Shown here one piece after another: positions 1 through 11,017 of a DNA stretch of 64,000 bases. Each line of letters begins with the position of its first letter. Position 1 is the stretch's first letter. The notes below the pieces were generated by a model. It was not told the DNA's origin. It saw nothing but the letters and a program-made list of their open reading frames with translations, and ran no database searches. Origin of the DNA: Diphasiastrum complanatum (lineage: Eukaryota; Streptophyta; Lycopodiopsida; Lycopodiales; Lycopodiaceae). The stretch lies in assembly GCA_029204225.1 (NCBI GenBank), contig CM055101.1:2288528-2352527 (forward strand). The letters run 5' to 3'. A program made the translations under genes and the position numbers.

Positions 1-1650
1 GTCTTCTAGGAACTTTCTTGGTTTAAAGCGCGTAGTGAGAGCCGCTTTAACCGCTTTCTAGGTGGATTTCTCTTCCTCTGACAGGTTGAAAAATCCACAC
101 CTCTAGGAATTCATGGTGCACCGCTCCATTTACAGATTCTAATTATAAGTTACAAATATTTGTACAATTGACGGTTCATTGTGACGATTCGAAGTCAGTC
201 GCTTCGTAGTCCAAGTGTCATTTCATTCCAGGAGGTCATGTCTTTAAGTAAAAGGCAGGTCCTTAAACAATTATATCCAAAAAATGTAGGCCTCTTTAAA
301 ATATATAGTTGTCTAGCGCATTTCCTCATTTCTAAGTATAAAATTTTTGAATAACTATACAAATATGTGGTAGTACACATATGCTTTAGGTTCTCAAAAC
401 AAAATATTAGTGTTGAATTTCTTTCTCGATTGTACTACTTGAAGCATAGTCTACTACAGAAAAAGTTGTTCAAGATGGTGTAAAAACCAAAGAACTAAAC
501 ACGTAGAATCATTACATATTAACCTATTTGAAGCCTAAATATATTTTCAATTTTCTCTTCTGATCTTGAAATGAGCCTCTGTGCTGCAAATAGCCGATTC
601 CAATATCCTCCACGGTCTAAGCAAAAAATTGCAAGCCATTCTTTGGGCTGGGTAATGTTTTGATTACAAGTTACATCAACGTATTATCCATTCTGCAAGA
701 TTTAGTATGGGCTTGTTTTGGACAATTTGTAGTGTCAATTCTTATGGAGTTAGCCTTGGAGTCCATATCACCCTCGTCACTACACTTGAAAAAAGCCATT
801 TGCAACACCACCGACTAGCCACACAGGTAAAGAAAAGCAATGAAGCCAGCCACAATAGTGTTGCACCACAACAAGCAGAAGACAACAGAACTTGTAGCAA
901 CAACAAGAAGGCATCACTAGAAGCCAAACATCTAAAGTGCATAAAACTGCCCACAGATCCATGAATAAATAAGCCAACTAACTACAAGGAGGAGAGTGGG
1001 ACCAAAAAAGCAAGAGCAAAGGCAACAAGAACGTAGGAAATGAACTATTGCACGTGAAAAAAGCAGATCCAAAGTGGATCTAGAAAATTTGATCTTTGGC
1101 TTGCACAAAATTATGAATGGATTCTATGTAAAAAAACACATTTTCTATCTTGCTAGAATAGTGAAATCATGCATAAAAAGTAACTATGGCTACAAATATA
1201 TCAAGTACTGTCCAAATCCATACTTGTAGCCCTGTACTACAATCTATACATTACCATTAACATAGATTAATCAACACCTTCAAGCAAACATAAAAAAAAA
1301 GTAACTATAGAGCAAAAATTAAAACATGTATAGTTCCAAAACTAACGGCCGAGTAAGGGCTTGTATTTGTTTCAAGAATATTTTAACCAACAAAAAGCAA
1401 ACAGTGAAAAATAATCCAAATTTTACAAATACTACAGACCAAAAAAGACTTATACATCATCTAGGGAAACCATCCAAGATAGTGATGTAAATATAGCATG
1501 AAGTGCATGACACACTACATACTATGTTAAGTACAAGACAATAATATCTATCTAGCATTTACCTGAAACGCATAACATTAATCCATGTTTAAAAAAAAAA
1601 AATTGCGTAACGTGTTAAAAACAACACTTAGTTGATCAATAGAAAATATC
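1..1650. other. AT-rich intergenic DNA, no gene recognised
   Basis: Both strands carry only short open frames of low complexity. I see no conserved motif, RNA gene or repeat boundary. Confidence 0.5.
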
Positions 1651-1651
1651 G

Positions 1652-1688
<37 letters not shown>

Positions 1689-1690
1689 TG
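1651..1690. repeat. (TG)n microsatellite
   Basis: About 17 uninterrupted TG units followed by a slightly broken end. The right flank (TTAGATGTTGAGCACACA and the following AAAGATTTGGAAAT) recurs after the second microsatellite at 2084-2130, so the two arrays probably arose by local duplication. The 1691-2002 interval between them has no recognisable gene. Confidence 0.9.
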
Positions 1691-2002
1691 TTATAGACCT
1701 GTTAGATGTTGAGCACACAAAAGATTTGGAAATCAAACACGCATTTCAAAGGAGTCTATGTGTGGATCGCACCTTAGAAGCACCTAGGCATTTGGCCCCA
1801 ATGCGCTGACAGCCACACGTTTTTTTGCCGTGCAGGCAGAAAATCGGTGCCCGTCTCGCCAGTGCTCATGGGACAGCGATGGGACATTATTATTCCTGGG
1901 CACCTATTCACTCGGGCAACAGCGGGGCAAAATTTGCACCACATTTTGCACTGGCCGGCGGGCCAAAGCCCAAGCTCGTGCTCTAACACCCCGGCGCCCG
2001 CA

Positions 2003-2036
2003 GGGGGGGGGGTGTGTGTGTGTGTGTGTGTGTGTT

Positions 2037-2069
<33 letters not shown>

Positions 2070-2082
2070 CACACACACACAC
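2003..2082. repeat. compound microsatellite G(n)-(TG)n-(AG)n-(AC)n
   Basis: A run of G is followed by TG units, then AG units, then AC units with no other sequence between them. The long apparent Cys/Val or His/Thr reading frames across it are artefacts of the repeat. From here to the PPR gene (2083-2478) I see no gene; part of that stretch would be the PPR 3' untranslated region. Confidence 0.9.
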
Positions 2083-2478
2083 TCTTATTAGATGTGATTG
2101 AGCACACATTAAAGATTTGGAAATGAAGCTAAATAATTTAGGACTCACTTTGAAAACAAGGTACTATTTCCCAAACGAAGGGCTAAAAATTAATTGTTGG
2201 GTAGGGAAAGTAGTGTGACAAAGTAAACCACATGAATGAAAGTTAAATCTTACAATAAAGTTGGTCCAGTGTAACATCAGCAAAAAACCTCAAAAGCAAA
2301 AATGGAGAGAAAATGGGGGTCAGAGACTTGTATTGTCTTCAAAAGACCAATAAGAATACACTCATGAGTTATCATCCTTGGCCATCATTGTGAAGTTAAA
2401 AGTGTGACAACCAAGGCTGCCAAAAAACTCCCAAATCAAGCCTTCTGCCTGTCCAAATAAGCTTTTCTCAACTTATCA

Positions 2479-5400
2479 TCACCAATAATCTCCACAGGAA
2501 CAGAAGCCATCCTTAAAATGGTGGTATCTGTTTGCATCCATCACACTGATGTCACGCCCAACAATTTTTGAGATGATCTTTGTGGCATTGTGACAGTCAA
2601 AGCAGACCCGAAGATTTTTTTTGATGCGAATAGGTGTCCCAAAAGGCGTGTTGATGAGCCCAAAAGCAATGGCCTGCTTCTCACTATGTCCACACAAAGC
2701 ATTCTCCTCCACATCATCCAGCACAAAGCTTAAATTAGGTTTATACCCTGCCTTCTTCATCAACCCCACCAATCTATCCAGTTCAGCCTGAATCTCCTTG
2801 CTTTGTGGATGAGTTGCATCACCTACAACAAAGGCATGCAGTTGGTTATCAACTTCGATCCAGCTGCACCCAGGCATTTTTTTCACACCTGCCTCCTTCA
2901 TTTCATTTCTGATCTTTGCTAACTCATCCTTCTTACCTGCAGCTGCATAGATGTTTGATAGCAGCACATAAGGAGCAGCATTTTTTGGTTCCAGCTTCAC
3001 GACACGATCAAAGGCACGTCTTCCTATCTCCACGTGACCATGGTTTCTAGCAGCACCAAGCAAAGTCATCCAAACCACACTATCTGGCTGAATTGGCATT
3101 TTGTTGATAAAGAGCTCAGCATAGGCCAAGTACCCTGCACGCCCTAGAAGATCAACCATACATGCATAGTGTTCCTTGGTTGGTGTGACACCATGATTTT
3201 TACACATGGAATCAAAGACATAACGACCTTGATCTACTAGGCCAGAATGGGCACATGCAGAGAGAACACTAATATATGTGACCTCGCCCGGTTTCGTGCC
3301 TTCCCCCTGCATTTGCTCAAACAGAGCAAGGGCCTCCTGGGCAAGCCCATTCTGTGCATATCCTGCGATCATCGCATTCCATGAAACCACATCTCGTTCA
3401 CTCATGTTCTCGAACAGCTCACGGGCGTCCTCTGTGCACCCGCATTTTGCATACATGTCAACAAGGGTGTTCCCTACAACCACATCCGACTGAAAGCCTC
3501 TTTTTATGATCTCGAAGTGGAGCTGTTTGCCCTGTTCCAGGGCTGCTAGGTTGGCACATGCTTTTAGGAGAAGAACAAACGTGACATTGTTTGGCTGCAT
3601 GCCTTCCTGTTTCATTTGCTCATACAGAGCAAGGGCCTCCTTGCCAAGCCCATTCTGTGCATATCCCGCAATCATAGCATTCCATGAAACCAAATCTCGT
3701 TCACTCATGTTGTCGAACAGCTCATGGGCATCCTCCGTGCACCCGCATTTTGCATACATGTCAACAAGGGTGTTCCCTACAACCACATCCGACTGAAAGC
3801 CTCTTTTCATGATCTCGGAGTGGAGCTGTTTGCCCTGTTCCAGGTCCGCTAGGCTGGCACATGCTTTTAGGAGAAGAACAAACGTGACATTGTTTGGCTG
3901 CATGCCTTCCTGTTTCATTTGCTCATACAGAGCAAGGGCCTCCTTGCCAAGCCCATTCTGTGCATATCCTGCAATCATCGCAGTCCATGAAACCACATTT
4001 CGTTCACTCATGTTGTCAAACAGTTCACGGGCATCCTCTGTGCACCCGCATTTTGCATACATGTTAAGAAGGGTGCTTCCCACAATCACATCCGACTGAA
4101 AGCCTCTTTTTATGATGTCGGAGTGGAGCTGTCTGCCCTGTTCCAGGGCTGCTAGGCTGGCACATGCTTTTAGGAGAAGAACAAACGTGACATTGTCTGG
4201 CTGCACGCCTTCCTGTTTCATTTGCTCATACAGAGCAAGGGCCTCCTTGCCAAGCCCATTCTGTGCATATCCCGCAATCATCGCAATCCATGAAACCGCA
4301 TCTCGTTCATTCATGTTGTCGAACAGCTCACGGGCGTCCTCTGTGCACCCGCATTTTGCATACATGTCAACAAGGGTGTTCCCTACAACCACATCCGACT
4401 GAAAGCCTCTTTTTATGATCTCGGAGTGGAGCTGTTTGCCCTGTTCCAGGGCCGCTAGGCTGGCACATGCTTTTAGGAGAAGAACAAACGTGACATTGTT
4501 TGGCTGCATGCCTTCCTGTTTCATTTGCTCATACAGAGCAAGGGCCTCCTTGCCAAGACCATTCTGTGCATATCCCGCAATCATCGCATTCCATGAAACC
4601 ACATTTCGTTCACTCATGTTGTCAAACAGTTCACGGGCATCCTCTGTGCACCCGCATTTTGCATACATGTTAACAAGGGTGCTTCCCACAATCACATCCG
4701 ACTGAAAGCCTCTTTTTATGATGTCGGAGTGGAGCTGCCTGCCCTGTTCTAGGCCTGCTAGGCTGGCACATGCTTTTAAGACAACAACGAACAGAACCTT
4801 GTCTGGTGCTAAGCCTGTCTCTTGCATTTGCTGAAATAAATTAATAGCCTCCTCAACTTCTCCACTATCAGCATATGCTGAGATGATGGCAGTCCACGAA
4901 TACACATTGTGTTGAGGCATGTTGCTGAATACTTTGTGTGCATGCAGCAGACTACCGCATTTGGAGTACATGTGAACAAGGGTGTTTGCTAAGAAAATAT
5001 TTGAATCAAGTACACTTTGGACTATAAGGGCATGCACTTGCTTGCCCTCCGCCAGGGCCTTCCTTCTGGAACACCCCTTCAAAAGGCAAACATAGGCGTG
5101 AATTGGAGGTTTAGTAGTTTGCTGGACCGTAAGCTCCAACATATGTAGGGCCTCTTTCAAGCGTCCCTCCTCACAGAGTTTGCTCAGCTTATCACGATTG
5201 CAAAAGGAGTCGGGCACCCTGTATGATTCATATAATGATAAAGAAATATGAACAAGTATCAATTTTGAAAGAGCAAGAAAAAGGAGGACATGTGGTAATC
5301 TCACACCCGCACACTTGAGATTAAAACCATACCGTGATCTCAATCCAGCACCAGATTGTATATGACCCAATGTCATAGAAGCCATCTTTTCTTTTACCCA

Positions 5401-5484
5401 GGAGGGATTCAGCCAACCATCAACCCATAGGCCCTCAAGCGTCCTCTTATGTTTAAAGTCAGGGTGCTTTGGACTTTTCTGCAT
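2479..5484 (-). CDS. PLS-class PPR protein with E/E+ and DYW domains, RNA-editing factor
   Basis: The family binds single-stranded organelle transcripts through PPR motifs and deaminates C to U with its C-terminal DYW cytidine deaminase domain. The 1001-residue product has PPR motifs from about residue 95 to 770, an E/E+ region with a PG-box (PGCSWIEV), and a DYW domain. The deaminase zinc and catalytic motif is present as HSEK and CFDCH, and the protein ends in CGDYW, so it looks catalytically complete. The central part is five near-identical 101-residue P-L-S triplets. The first Met gives an N-terminus that does not look like a transit peptide. A start at Met34 or Met37 (MASMTLGHIQ) is an alternative, and residues about 60-90 look like translated intron: there is a plausible acceptor ending CATACAG near 5219 and a weak donor near 5310. 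Target organelle and target sites cannot be read from sequence alone. Confidence 0.93.
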   Translation of the reverse strand: MQKSPKHPDFKHKRTLEGLWVDGWLNPSWVKEKMASMTLGHIQSGAGLRSRYGFNLKCAGVRLPHVLLFLALSKLILVHISLSLYESYRVPDSFCNRDKLSKLCEEGRLKEALHMLELTVQQTTKPPIHAYVCLLKGCSRRKALAEGKQVHALIVQSVLDSNIFLANTLVHMYSKCGSLLHAHKVFSNMPQHNVYSWTAIISAYADSGEVEEAINLFQQMQETGLAPDKVLFVVVLKACASLAGLEQGRQLHSDIIKRGFQSDVIVGSTLVNMYAKCGCTEDARELFDNMSERNVVSWNAMIAGYAQNGLGKEALALYEQMKQEGMQPNNVTFVLLLKACASLAALEQGKQLHSEIIKRGFQSDVVVGNTLVDMYAKCGCTEDARELFDNMNERDAVSWIAMIAGYAQNGLGKEALALYEQMKQEGVQPDNVTFVLLLKACASLAALEQGRQLHSDIIKRGFQSDVIVGSTLLNMYAKCGCTEDARELFDNMSERNVVSWTAMIAGYAQNGLGKEALALYEQMKQEGMQPNNVTFVLLLKACASLADLEQGKQLHSEIMKRGFQSDVVVGNTLVDMYAKCGCTEDAHELFDNMSERDLVSWNAMIAGYAQNGLGKEALALYEQMKQEGMQPNNVTFVLLLKACANLAALEQGKQLHFEIIKRGFQSDVVVGNTLVDMYAKCGCTEDARELFENMSERDVVSWNAMIAGYAQNGLAQEALALFEQMQGEGTKPGEVTYISVLSACAHSGLVDQGRYVFDSMCKNHGVTPTKEHYACMVDLLGRAGYLAYAELFINKMPIQPDSVVWMTLLGAARNHGHVEIGRRAFDRVVKLEPKNAAPYVLLSNIYAAAGKKDELAKIRNEMKEAGVKKMPGCSWIEVDNQLHAFVVGDATHPQSKEIQAELDRLVGLMKKAGYKPNLSFVLDDVEENALCGHSEKQAIAFGLINTPFGTPIRIKKNLRVCFDCHNATKIISKIVGRDISVMDANRYHHFKDGFCSCGDYW
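3278..4792 (-). repeat. five 303-bp tandem units inside the PPR gene
   Basis: The marker CATCCGAC recurs at 3483, 3786, 4089, 4392 and 4695, exactly 303 bp apart, which is one P-L-S triplet of 101 codons. In protein order, units 1 and 3 share GRQLHSD and VIVGST, while units 2, 4 and 5 share GKQLH, VVVGNT and an acidic residue in SERD or NERD. This A-B-A-B-B order points to duplication of a two-triplet (606-bp) block. The open frames of about 96 codons on the plus strand here are shadows of the repeats. Confidence 0.93.
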
Positions 5485-6430
5485 AAATTATACAGATCAC
5501 AGTCAAAGCTTCAACTTAAGGAAAACGACTACACTAACCAATCGGCTTCATACCCATAATATCATAGCAACAATAAAATTCAAGTAAGAGGTGATTAGCC
5601 AAAGCAAGTGCAGCCTAAAATGAGGCGCACCTTAGTCAATCTATTGTCCCACCACTGCGATGGATTTGAAAAAAACTCCTGCCAGAGCTGCTCCATTCTG
5701 ACCAGTCTGCCTGCATGCCCTAAGGGTAAACCAGAATGCATCAGAAACATGATTAAGGATTGTCAATGTGGATTTAAGCATTTGTACAAATTCATGTCCC
5801 CCTCAGCCAGCCACGGAGTGCTGGCGGCTTAAAAAGAACATGACAGAAATAATAAGCATACCCGAGCCCTGAGGTGTTGAAAAAGCGGATGCGGATGGCT
5901 TCCGTTGTTGAAATTGTAGCATGACAGGTAGCCTGGCACGAACCCAATGATGATTGAACCGATTGTTGTTGATCCATAGTGCCTCCTTTCTGGTGACGTC
6001 CATCTGAGGACGACCTCTGGAAGGAGGAAGAGGGAGCGAAGCAGAAGGAGACGAGAGAGCGTATTCATTTGTGGGTCTGATGATGAGGCGAGGAGGGCCA
6101 AAAAGGAGTAGAGATCGATGAGGAGGAGGAGGAGAAGAACGATCGGCAGAGAGGAACAAGAAGAAGAGGCTGCCATGACGACGATCGTCGTCGTTGGGGA
6201 TGAAACAAAGGCCTACTTCTCCTCCTCCTCCGCCTCGTCCTGTTAACGTTGTTCTTGTTGTCGTCATTGCCATGGCGTGCTCTTACTGTTGCTGCTCCTC
6301 GCACATCAAATATAATATTTGGAGATGGCAGCAGTGCTGCTCCGAGCTCTCCTCCATTCCTTTCATGAAGTATCTCGCATCCCATACCATTAATGCTTTT
6401 AGTCCTACCCTCATTCCCTTATCTCATTAA
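5485..6430 (-). promoter_or_regulatory. probable 5' region of the PPR gene
   Basis: This is the upstream side of the PPR gene. The stretch 5990-6300 is richer in GC than its surroundings and, on the minus strand, is full of CTCCTC/TCTTCTTC pyrimidine tracts typical of plant 5' untranslated leaders. Several overlapping minus-strand open frames (for example 6176 to 5829) have no recognisable domain and are more likely leader or first-exon sequence than proteins. Positions near 5864 on the minus strand read GGGTATGC, a possible 5' splice site. No TATA box could be placed with confidence. Confidence 0.3.
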
Positions 6431-6761
6431 TCATCTCATTATTTAATCATTTTAATCTCTTTTTCTTTTAAAAACTTAAAGATATTATTATATGTTTACA
6501 AATATATAAGTCCAAAAAGATCGCAACTGTGAGGCCAAGTTATTCAAGAATCTAGAAGGACGCCTATACAGCTTATAGCTTATATAGGCAAGGACTTTAG
6601 CACACCATGCACAAAGGTGGTCCAAACATATTAACTAGTGTGCATAAAGAAGTAGCCAAGTGAAGACGAGTCGTAGGCAAGAGAGGGGAAGCAGTGCCCT
6701 CGAAAATATGTTGATTCTTTGCCGTCCAAATCTTCCAAAGTGCTGCTAACTTGCACAAATG

Positions 6762-7278
6762 CTAGAGAGTAAGAGTAGAGCGATCTGGTATGTGAGAGTC
6801 ACCTAGCAAAATGGTGTTAATACCTAGAGAAAAGGTGAAACCCCAATGACGAAGCAATTGGGCAAGCTCAGACCATAAGTCCCACCGATAGTAAAAGAAC
6901 AGGTGCTCAACTGTTTCTTCTTTCAATTGGCAAAAAGGGCAAAGACGGTCATAAAAAAAAAGGCCATTTAAATAGCAAGGGAAGGGATTTAGTAAGAATG
7001 CGGTACACAAGGTATCTAAGCTTTCCAACAGGGAGGGAATGGGAATACGAAGTCTCTTGCGCCAACAAGACTTGGAATGTGAGATCGTTCAGAGGGAGTA
7101 TTAAAAATGAGGAAAAAGAGAAAAATATTGATGATAGTTCAAGGCGCTGTAGCTGGGAAGAAAGCCATCCCAACCATGAAGAGAGGGCGAGATATGAAGA
7201 GGGATTTTTGACGAGGGGGCAAAGAAGAGGAGAGCATGGATGGAGGAGGCAAGAATCTACATCAATCAATCTTTGCAC
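6762..7278 (-). pseudogene. LINE (non-LTR) reverse transcriptase C-terminal remnant, zinc-binding domain
   Basis: On the minus strand the segment encodes a motif of the zf-RVT type found after the reverse transcriptase of plant LINEs: CPFCQLKEETVEHLFF followed by a tryptophan-rich stretch (YYRWDLWSEL). The upstream part of the domain (PVGKLRYLVYRILTKSLP) is in a different frame that overlaps near 7020, so at least one frameshift separates them. No reverse transcriptase, endonuclease or poly-A tail is visible, so this is a short internal relic. Confidence 0.6.
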
Positions 7279-7929
7279 ATAAGTTCAATAATTAGCTGAA
7301 AGCAAATAAATTCAATACTAGTATGCACTTGAAAGTAAATAATAATAATATTCAATCGGCATAGCACGTTGATGATAACATTAGAACACGTTTATTCTTT
7401 ATATTCAAATTTGATAAATGAATCGTTTTTTTAATTTGGATATTGTGTGTCTACGCTTTGTTCTAGTCTTTGCAATACAATCAATGATGAACAATATGAG
7501 CAAATATTTACAATGTCTATTAAGTGAAACAATGATTATAGTTTTTTTCTTTTTACAATTTTACCTTTAAATAAACATGTGATTACAATACATCATTGCT
7601 ACTTGTACTTGACCTTATTGATATAGAAATATAAACAACATTAAACCGATTGATTTTATTAAAAATTATCTGATTTTTGAAAGACTTATACAACATAATA
7701 TGATTAATTTTAATCAAATTTTGATGTTTGTCATAAAAAACAAGAAAGTATATCAATTGCAAATCTAATATTGATATTAACTAGGGAGACAGAAAGAGAG
7801 AAGACTTGGTGTTTGGGTGTGTGTGTGCAGGAGGGAGAATTTGTAGTAGGGGATTCATGGAAAAGGGAAGAGAGAGATAGAAACAGAGATGTTGAATGAA
7901 AAAAAGAGATATGTGAAGAACTCAACATT
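7279..7929. other. AT-rich DNA, no gene recognised
   Basis: Very AT-rich, with a short GAGAGA-rich stretch around 7790-7910. No coding or RNA signature. Confidence 0.4.
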
Positions 7930-8260
7930 AAGGATGTCAAAGTGCAAGTGAGGCATGGAATTCCTTGAAGAAACTCTTTGAATCAAAGTCCACATCTAGG
8001 CTATTGACCCTAAGGAGGCAAATATTTTCTAGTAGACAAAGAGAGAGAGAAAGTGCTCATGCATTTGTCTTGAGGGTTAAGTCCTTAAGTGATGATCTAC
8101 CATGCATTGATGAAAGCATAAAAGATGGTGAAATAGTCCAAGTTATGTTGAATGGTTTGCTAGATGAACATGCTAACCTTGTGCAAAGTTTCGTCATTCA
8201 AAGAATCTTGCCAAGTGTGGTTGACTTGCAAGAAATCTTATTGGTTGAAGAATATGAATA
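7930..8260 (+). pseudogene. truncated copia gag fragment (family E)
   Basis: The frame beginning near MKKLFESKST matches the gag of copia E (about 35919-36238) almost residue for residue, including RRQIFSSRQRE and QVMLNGLL. Both ends are cut. The left end starts at codons matching CQSASEAW of that gag. The right end stops within the VDLQEILL helix region and abuts an oppositely oriented copia (family A) at about 8260. There is no zinc knuckle, protease or LTR. Confidence 0.85.
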
Positions 8261-8263
8261 TAA

Positions 8264-10270
8264 GTAGCTGTAACTACTGTTTCAGCCCACAGTACTCTTG
8301 GAGCTTTCGAGTAGGCCATCATGCATCTGACAGCTTCCATCAAAGTTCTATTCTTTCTTTCTACAACATCGTTGAGCTGCGGTGTGTAAGATGCAGTCCT
8401 TCTGTGAATGATACCACGATCATTGCAGAAGTTAGTGAAGTGATTCGAGATGTATTCTCCACCTTGATCTATCCTGACATTGCCAGTGCATCTCTCTGTC
8501 CAATTCACACTCTCTGAATTTGTCAAATGCTTCTGATTTGTTGTGAATAAAATACACTCTGGCAAATTTATTGTAATTATCAATCAAGGTGATATAATAT
8601 CTCGAGCCTCCTATTGAGATTACATTGAAATTAGACCCACAGATGTCAGAATGCACTAACTCCAAAATCTTGGTCATTCTGTAGGAGTCCTTGACAAATG
8701 GAGTGCGTGACATCTTACTCTTCAAACATACATCATAGGTGGTCGAACTAGTTGCATTCTCACCCCCCTGATTGCTCCATGATGGCTTGCCTGGTACAGT
8801 GCCATTGAATTCATATGGCATAGTCTCATGTGCCATAGAATGTCTGGCAAATAATCATGAGTCTGATGCACTTGATCTGCAGGCAGGCGTACCTTTAGGT
8901 GATACAGATTGTCTTTTCTTTTGCCTTGGGTGATCAAAGTACTGGTACTTGCATCAACAACGTTGCATGCTTCGTCTGAGAATTTCACACGCATCCCTGC
9001 ATCAGCTATTCTTGTCACAAATAACAATTTTTGTTGCGGTGTAGGCACAAACAGAACATCGTCGAGTCGTCTGTCTCTGCCATTCGTGTTGAGCCACAAT
9101 GAACCAATATTGTTCACTTGATGTTTGCATCCATTTTCAAGAAAAATGAAACTTGATGGATCTGTACTTCAAAAATCAGACATGATTCGTCTTGATGTAA
9201 CGAAGTGTGAGGTAGCTCTTGAGTCTAGGATTACTCATGTGTGTCAGGTGTTGACACTGCACAAATGTAAGCGGTCAAATTACCACGATTCGATCTTTCT
9301 TCTCCCATTTTTGAGCTCTCTGGCTCCTCGACATAGGACAAACTATTTTTTTGTTTTCTTGTCTGCTTTGTGCTGATTTGTTTCTTGGGTTCAGGCGGTA
9401 GTCCATGGCTGCATGACCCTTCTTGTGACAGTGGATACACTCAATTTTCGGATTGAGCCAGCACAAATCGACAGTGTGTCCTTCGCATCTGCATCTCACG
9501 CAAGTCTTCTTGTCTCCACTTTGTTGTTTCGACCTTCCTTTGTTCTTCCATTTGCCTTTGATGGTCCCTTCTGCTTGTTGATCACGATCCTACTTTTGAT
9601 CTGACTCCCTCTTAGGCTTGAATTGTTTTTTTGTCTTCTCTTTGTTGCTATAGAGGGCTTGGTTAGAAGCATCCTTGTGATCAAGATGCTCTCGAGTCTC
9701 AAATTTCTCTCGAATCTCGACAATTGTCTTTTTGAGTGTCATTGTTGGATCCTTTGCTAGAAGAGCTCTGGTTGTTTGGAAGGATCTAGGTAAGGCTCTC
9801 AACAGATAAGTGAGCTGCTTCTCTACTGATACAGCATTTTCTGCTCCAAAATTGTGTAGTGAAAGGAATAGATCCTTCATCTTCCTTACAAAAGAAGTGA
9901 GGTCTTTGCCATCCCACTGCAGGCTTGTCAGCTGATCCTAAAGCATCATTATTTGACTGTGTGATTTCATCTGAAATCTTGTGAGTAGTGTTTTTTACAT
10001 CTCCTTTGCTTTGGAGAGTGTAGCCAGGTCAAGTGTGCAGCTATCCTCGATGGATGATGATATCAAGGCTACTGCCTTGTCATTCTTCTCCCTCCACTCG
10101 TGTAGCTCTTTGCATGTTGTTGTAGGCATCTCCTCGGTGCCATCAACCCAGGGGAATAATCCTTCACCCTTTAGTATCAGCGAGGTCTTTACCTTCCATG
10201 CTAAGAAGTTAGATCTTGATGAATCCAGAACTGTATAGATCTTGGATTGTATGTTGCTGATTGAAGCCAT
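8264..10270 (-). pseudogene. copia element A: degenerate gag-protease-integrase
   Basis: Read on the minus strand, gag starts at the ATG at 10270 (MASISNIQ) and continues through a UBN2-type gag with LILKGEGLFPW. The zinc knuckle near 9430 (CIHCHKKGHAAMDY) has lost its last Cys. A pre-integrase region (YLPDILWHMRLCH) and integrase core pieces (LELVHSDICG, RIDQGGEYIS, ERKNRTLMEA) follow. The parts lie in several frames with stops, so it is dead. Reverse transcriptase and RNase H are missing: the element is cut at about 8262 against the family E gag fragment. Its primer site and LTR edge lie just upstream at 10374-10387. The gag is the same family as copia F at 52784. Confidence 0.85.
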
Positions 10271-10373
10271 TGCTCCTAAATTTGTGTTTTTCACTTGTTG
10301 ATGGTTCTTTGTTTGAATGCTTGGCCTCTTGGATCTACTAGCTTTCTGGCTATGTCGGATTATGACAAGGTAG

Positions 10374-10385
10374 GCTCTGATACCA
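10374..10385 (-). other. primer binding site of copia A (initiator-Met type)
   Basis: The minus strand reads TGGTATCAGAGC, the standard plant copia primer site complementary to the 3' end of initiator Met-tRNA. One base separates it from an LTR edge ending CA, so the LTR begins at 10387 on the plus strand. Confidence 0.85.
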
Positions 10386-10386
10386 C

Positions 10387-11017
10387 TGAAGCGAAAAATG
10401 CACTCTAAAAATGCAAATTCTAGCTAAAACTCTGGTGACAAACTGATAAAATGTCTCTCGAACGATTCGCGAAACTTTCTCAAAACTCGAACAATTTAGT
10501 GACACAGCCAATTATATCGATATTTGATATTTTGAGTGTTATGAGATAGAGGAAGAAGAATGGGAACAGAATGGAAGTCAAGTTCGAGAAATATATGCGG
10601 GAAGCAAAGTTAATTCATCAATGGGAATGATTGACATTGATGAAATTCACAAAATTTTCATTGAATTGGATAAACAAGTATATCTTGAAATTTTTCGATA
10701 TACTTTGAAATTTTTTGATTTCTTTGATTTAGTGAGCTCTTTGTGTATCTCGACCTTTGTATTTGTCAATTAACTAAAGACATCATTGGGTAGAAGGCGT
10801 CAAATCTTTTTTCGTATCGCGGTATCAAGAAATTGAGATTCAATTCGATTCGTGTCCGTATCAGATTTTTCTAAATATTTTTTCATCCTTAGAAATTCGA
10901 TTCGATTCGATTCAAGTCGATCATGTATCGAAAATTCTTGAATATTTTATTTGGTCCAAAACTTTATAGAAAGATTAAAGATATTCCACGTCATTAACGA
11001 CTGTAGTACTAGGGTCA
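10387..11017 (-). repeat. 5' LTR of copia A (outer end not defined)
   Basis: The inner edge is fixed by the adjacent primer site. The segment contains TTCGCGAA, a palindrome also found in the LTR of the related F family. The outer end was not found; I placed it where the next LTR (family X) begins. No gene is present. Confidence 0.45.

Noticed and set aside
1774-2148. Open frames rich in Cys/Val, His/Thr or Ser/Leu across the TG/AG/AC repeat
   Set aside because: Low-complexity translation of microsatellites with no conserved domain.
3278-4705. Series of evenly spaced 72- to 96-codon open frames on the plus strand
   Set aside because: They are antisense shadows of the 303-bp PPR units. Their even spacing reflects the repeat, and the minus-strand frame encodes a full PPR-DYW protein.
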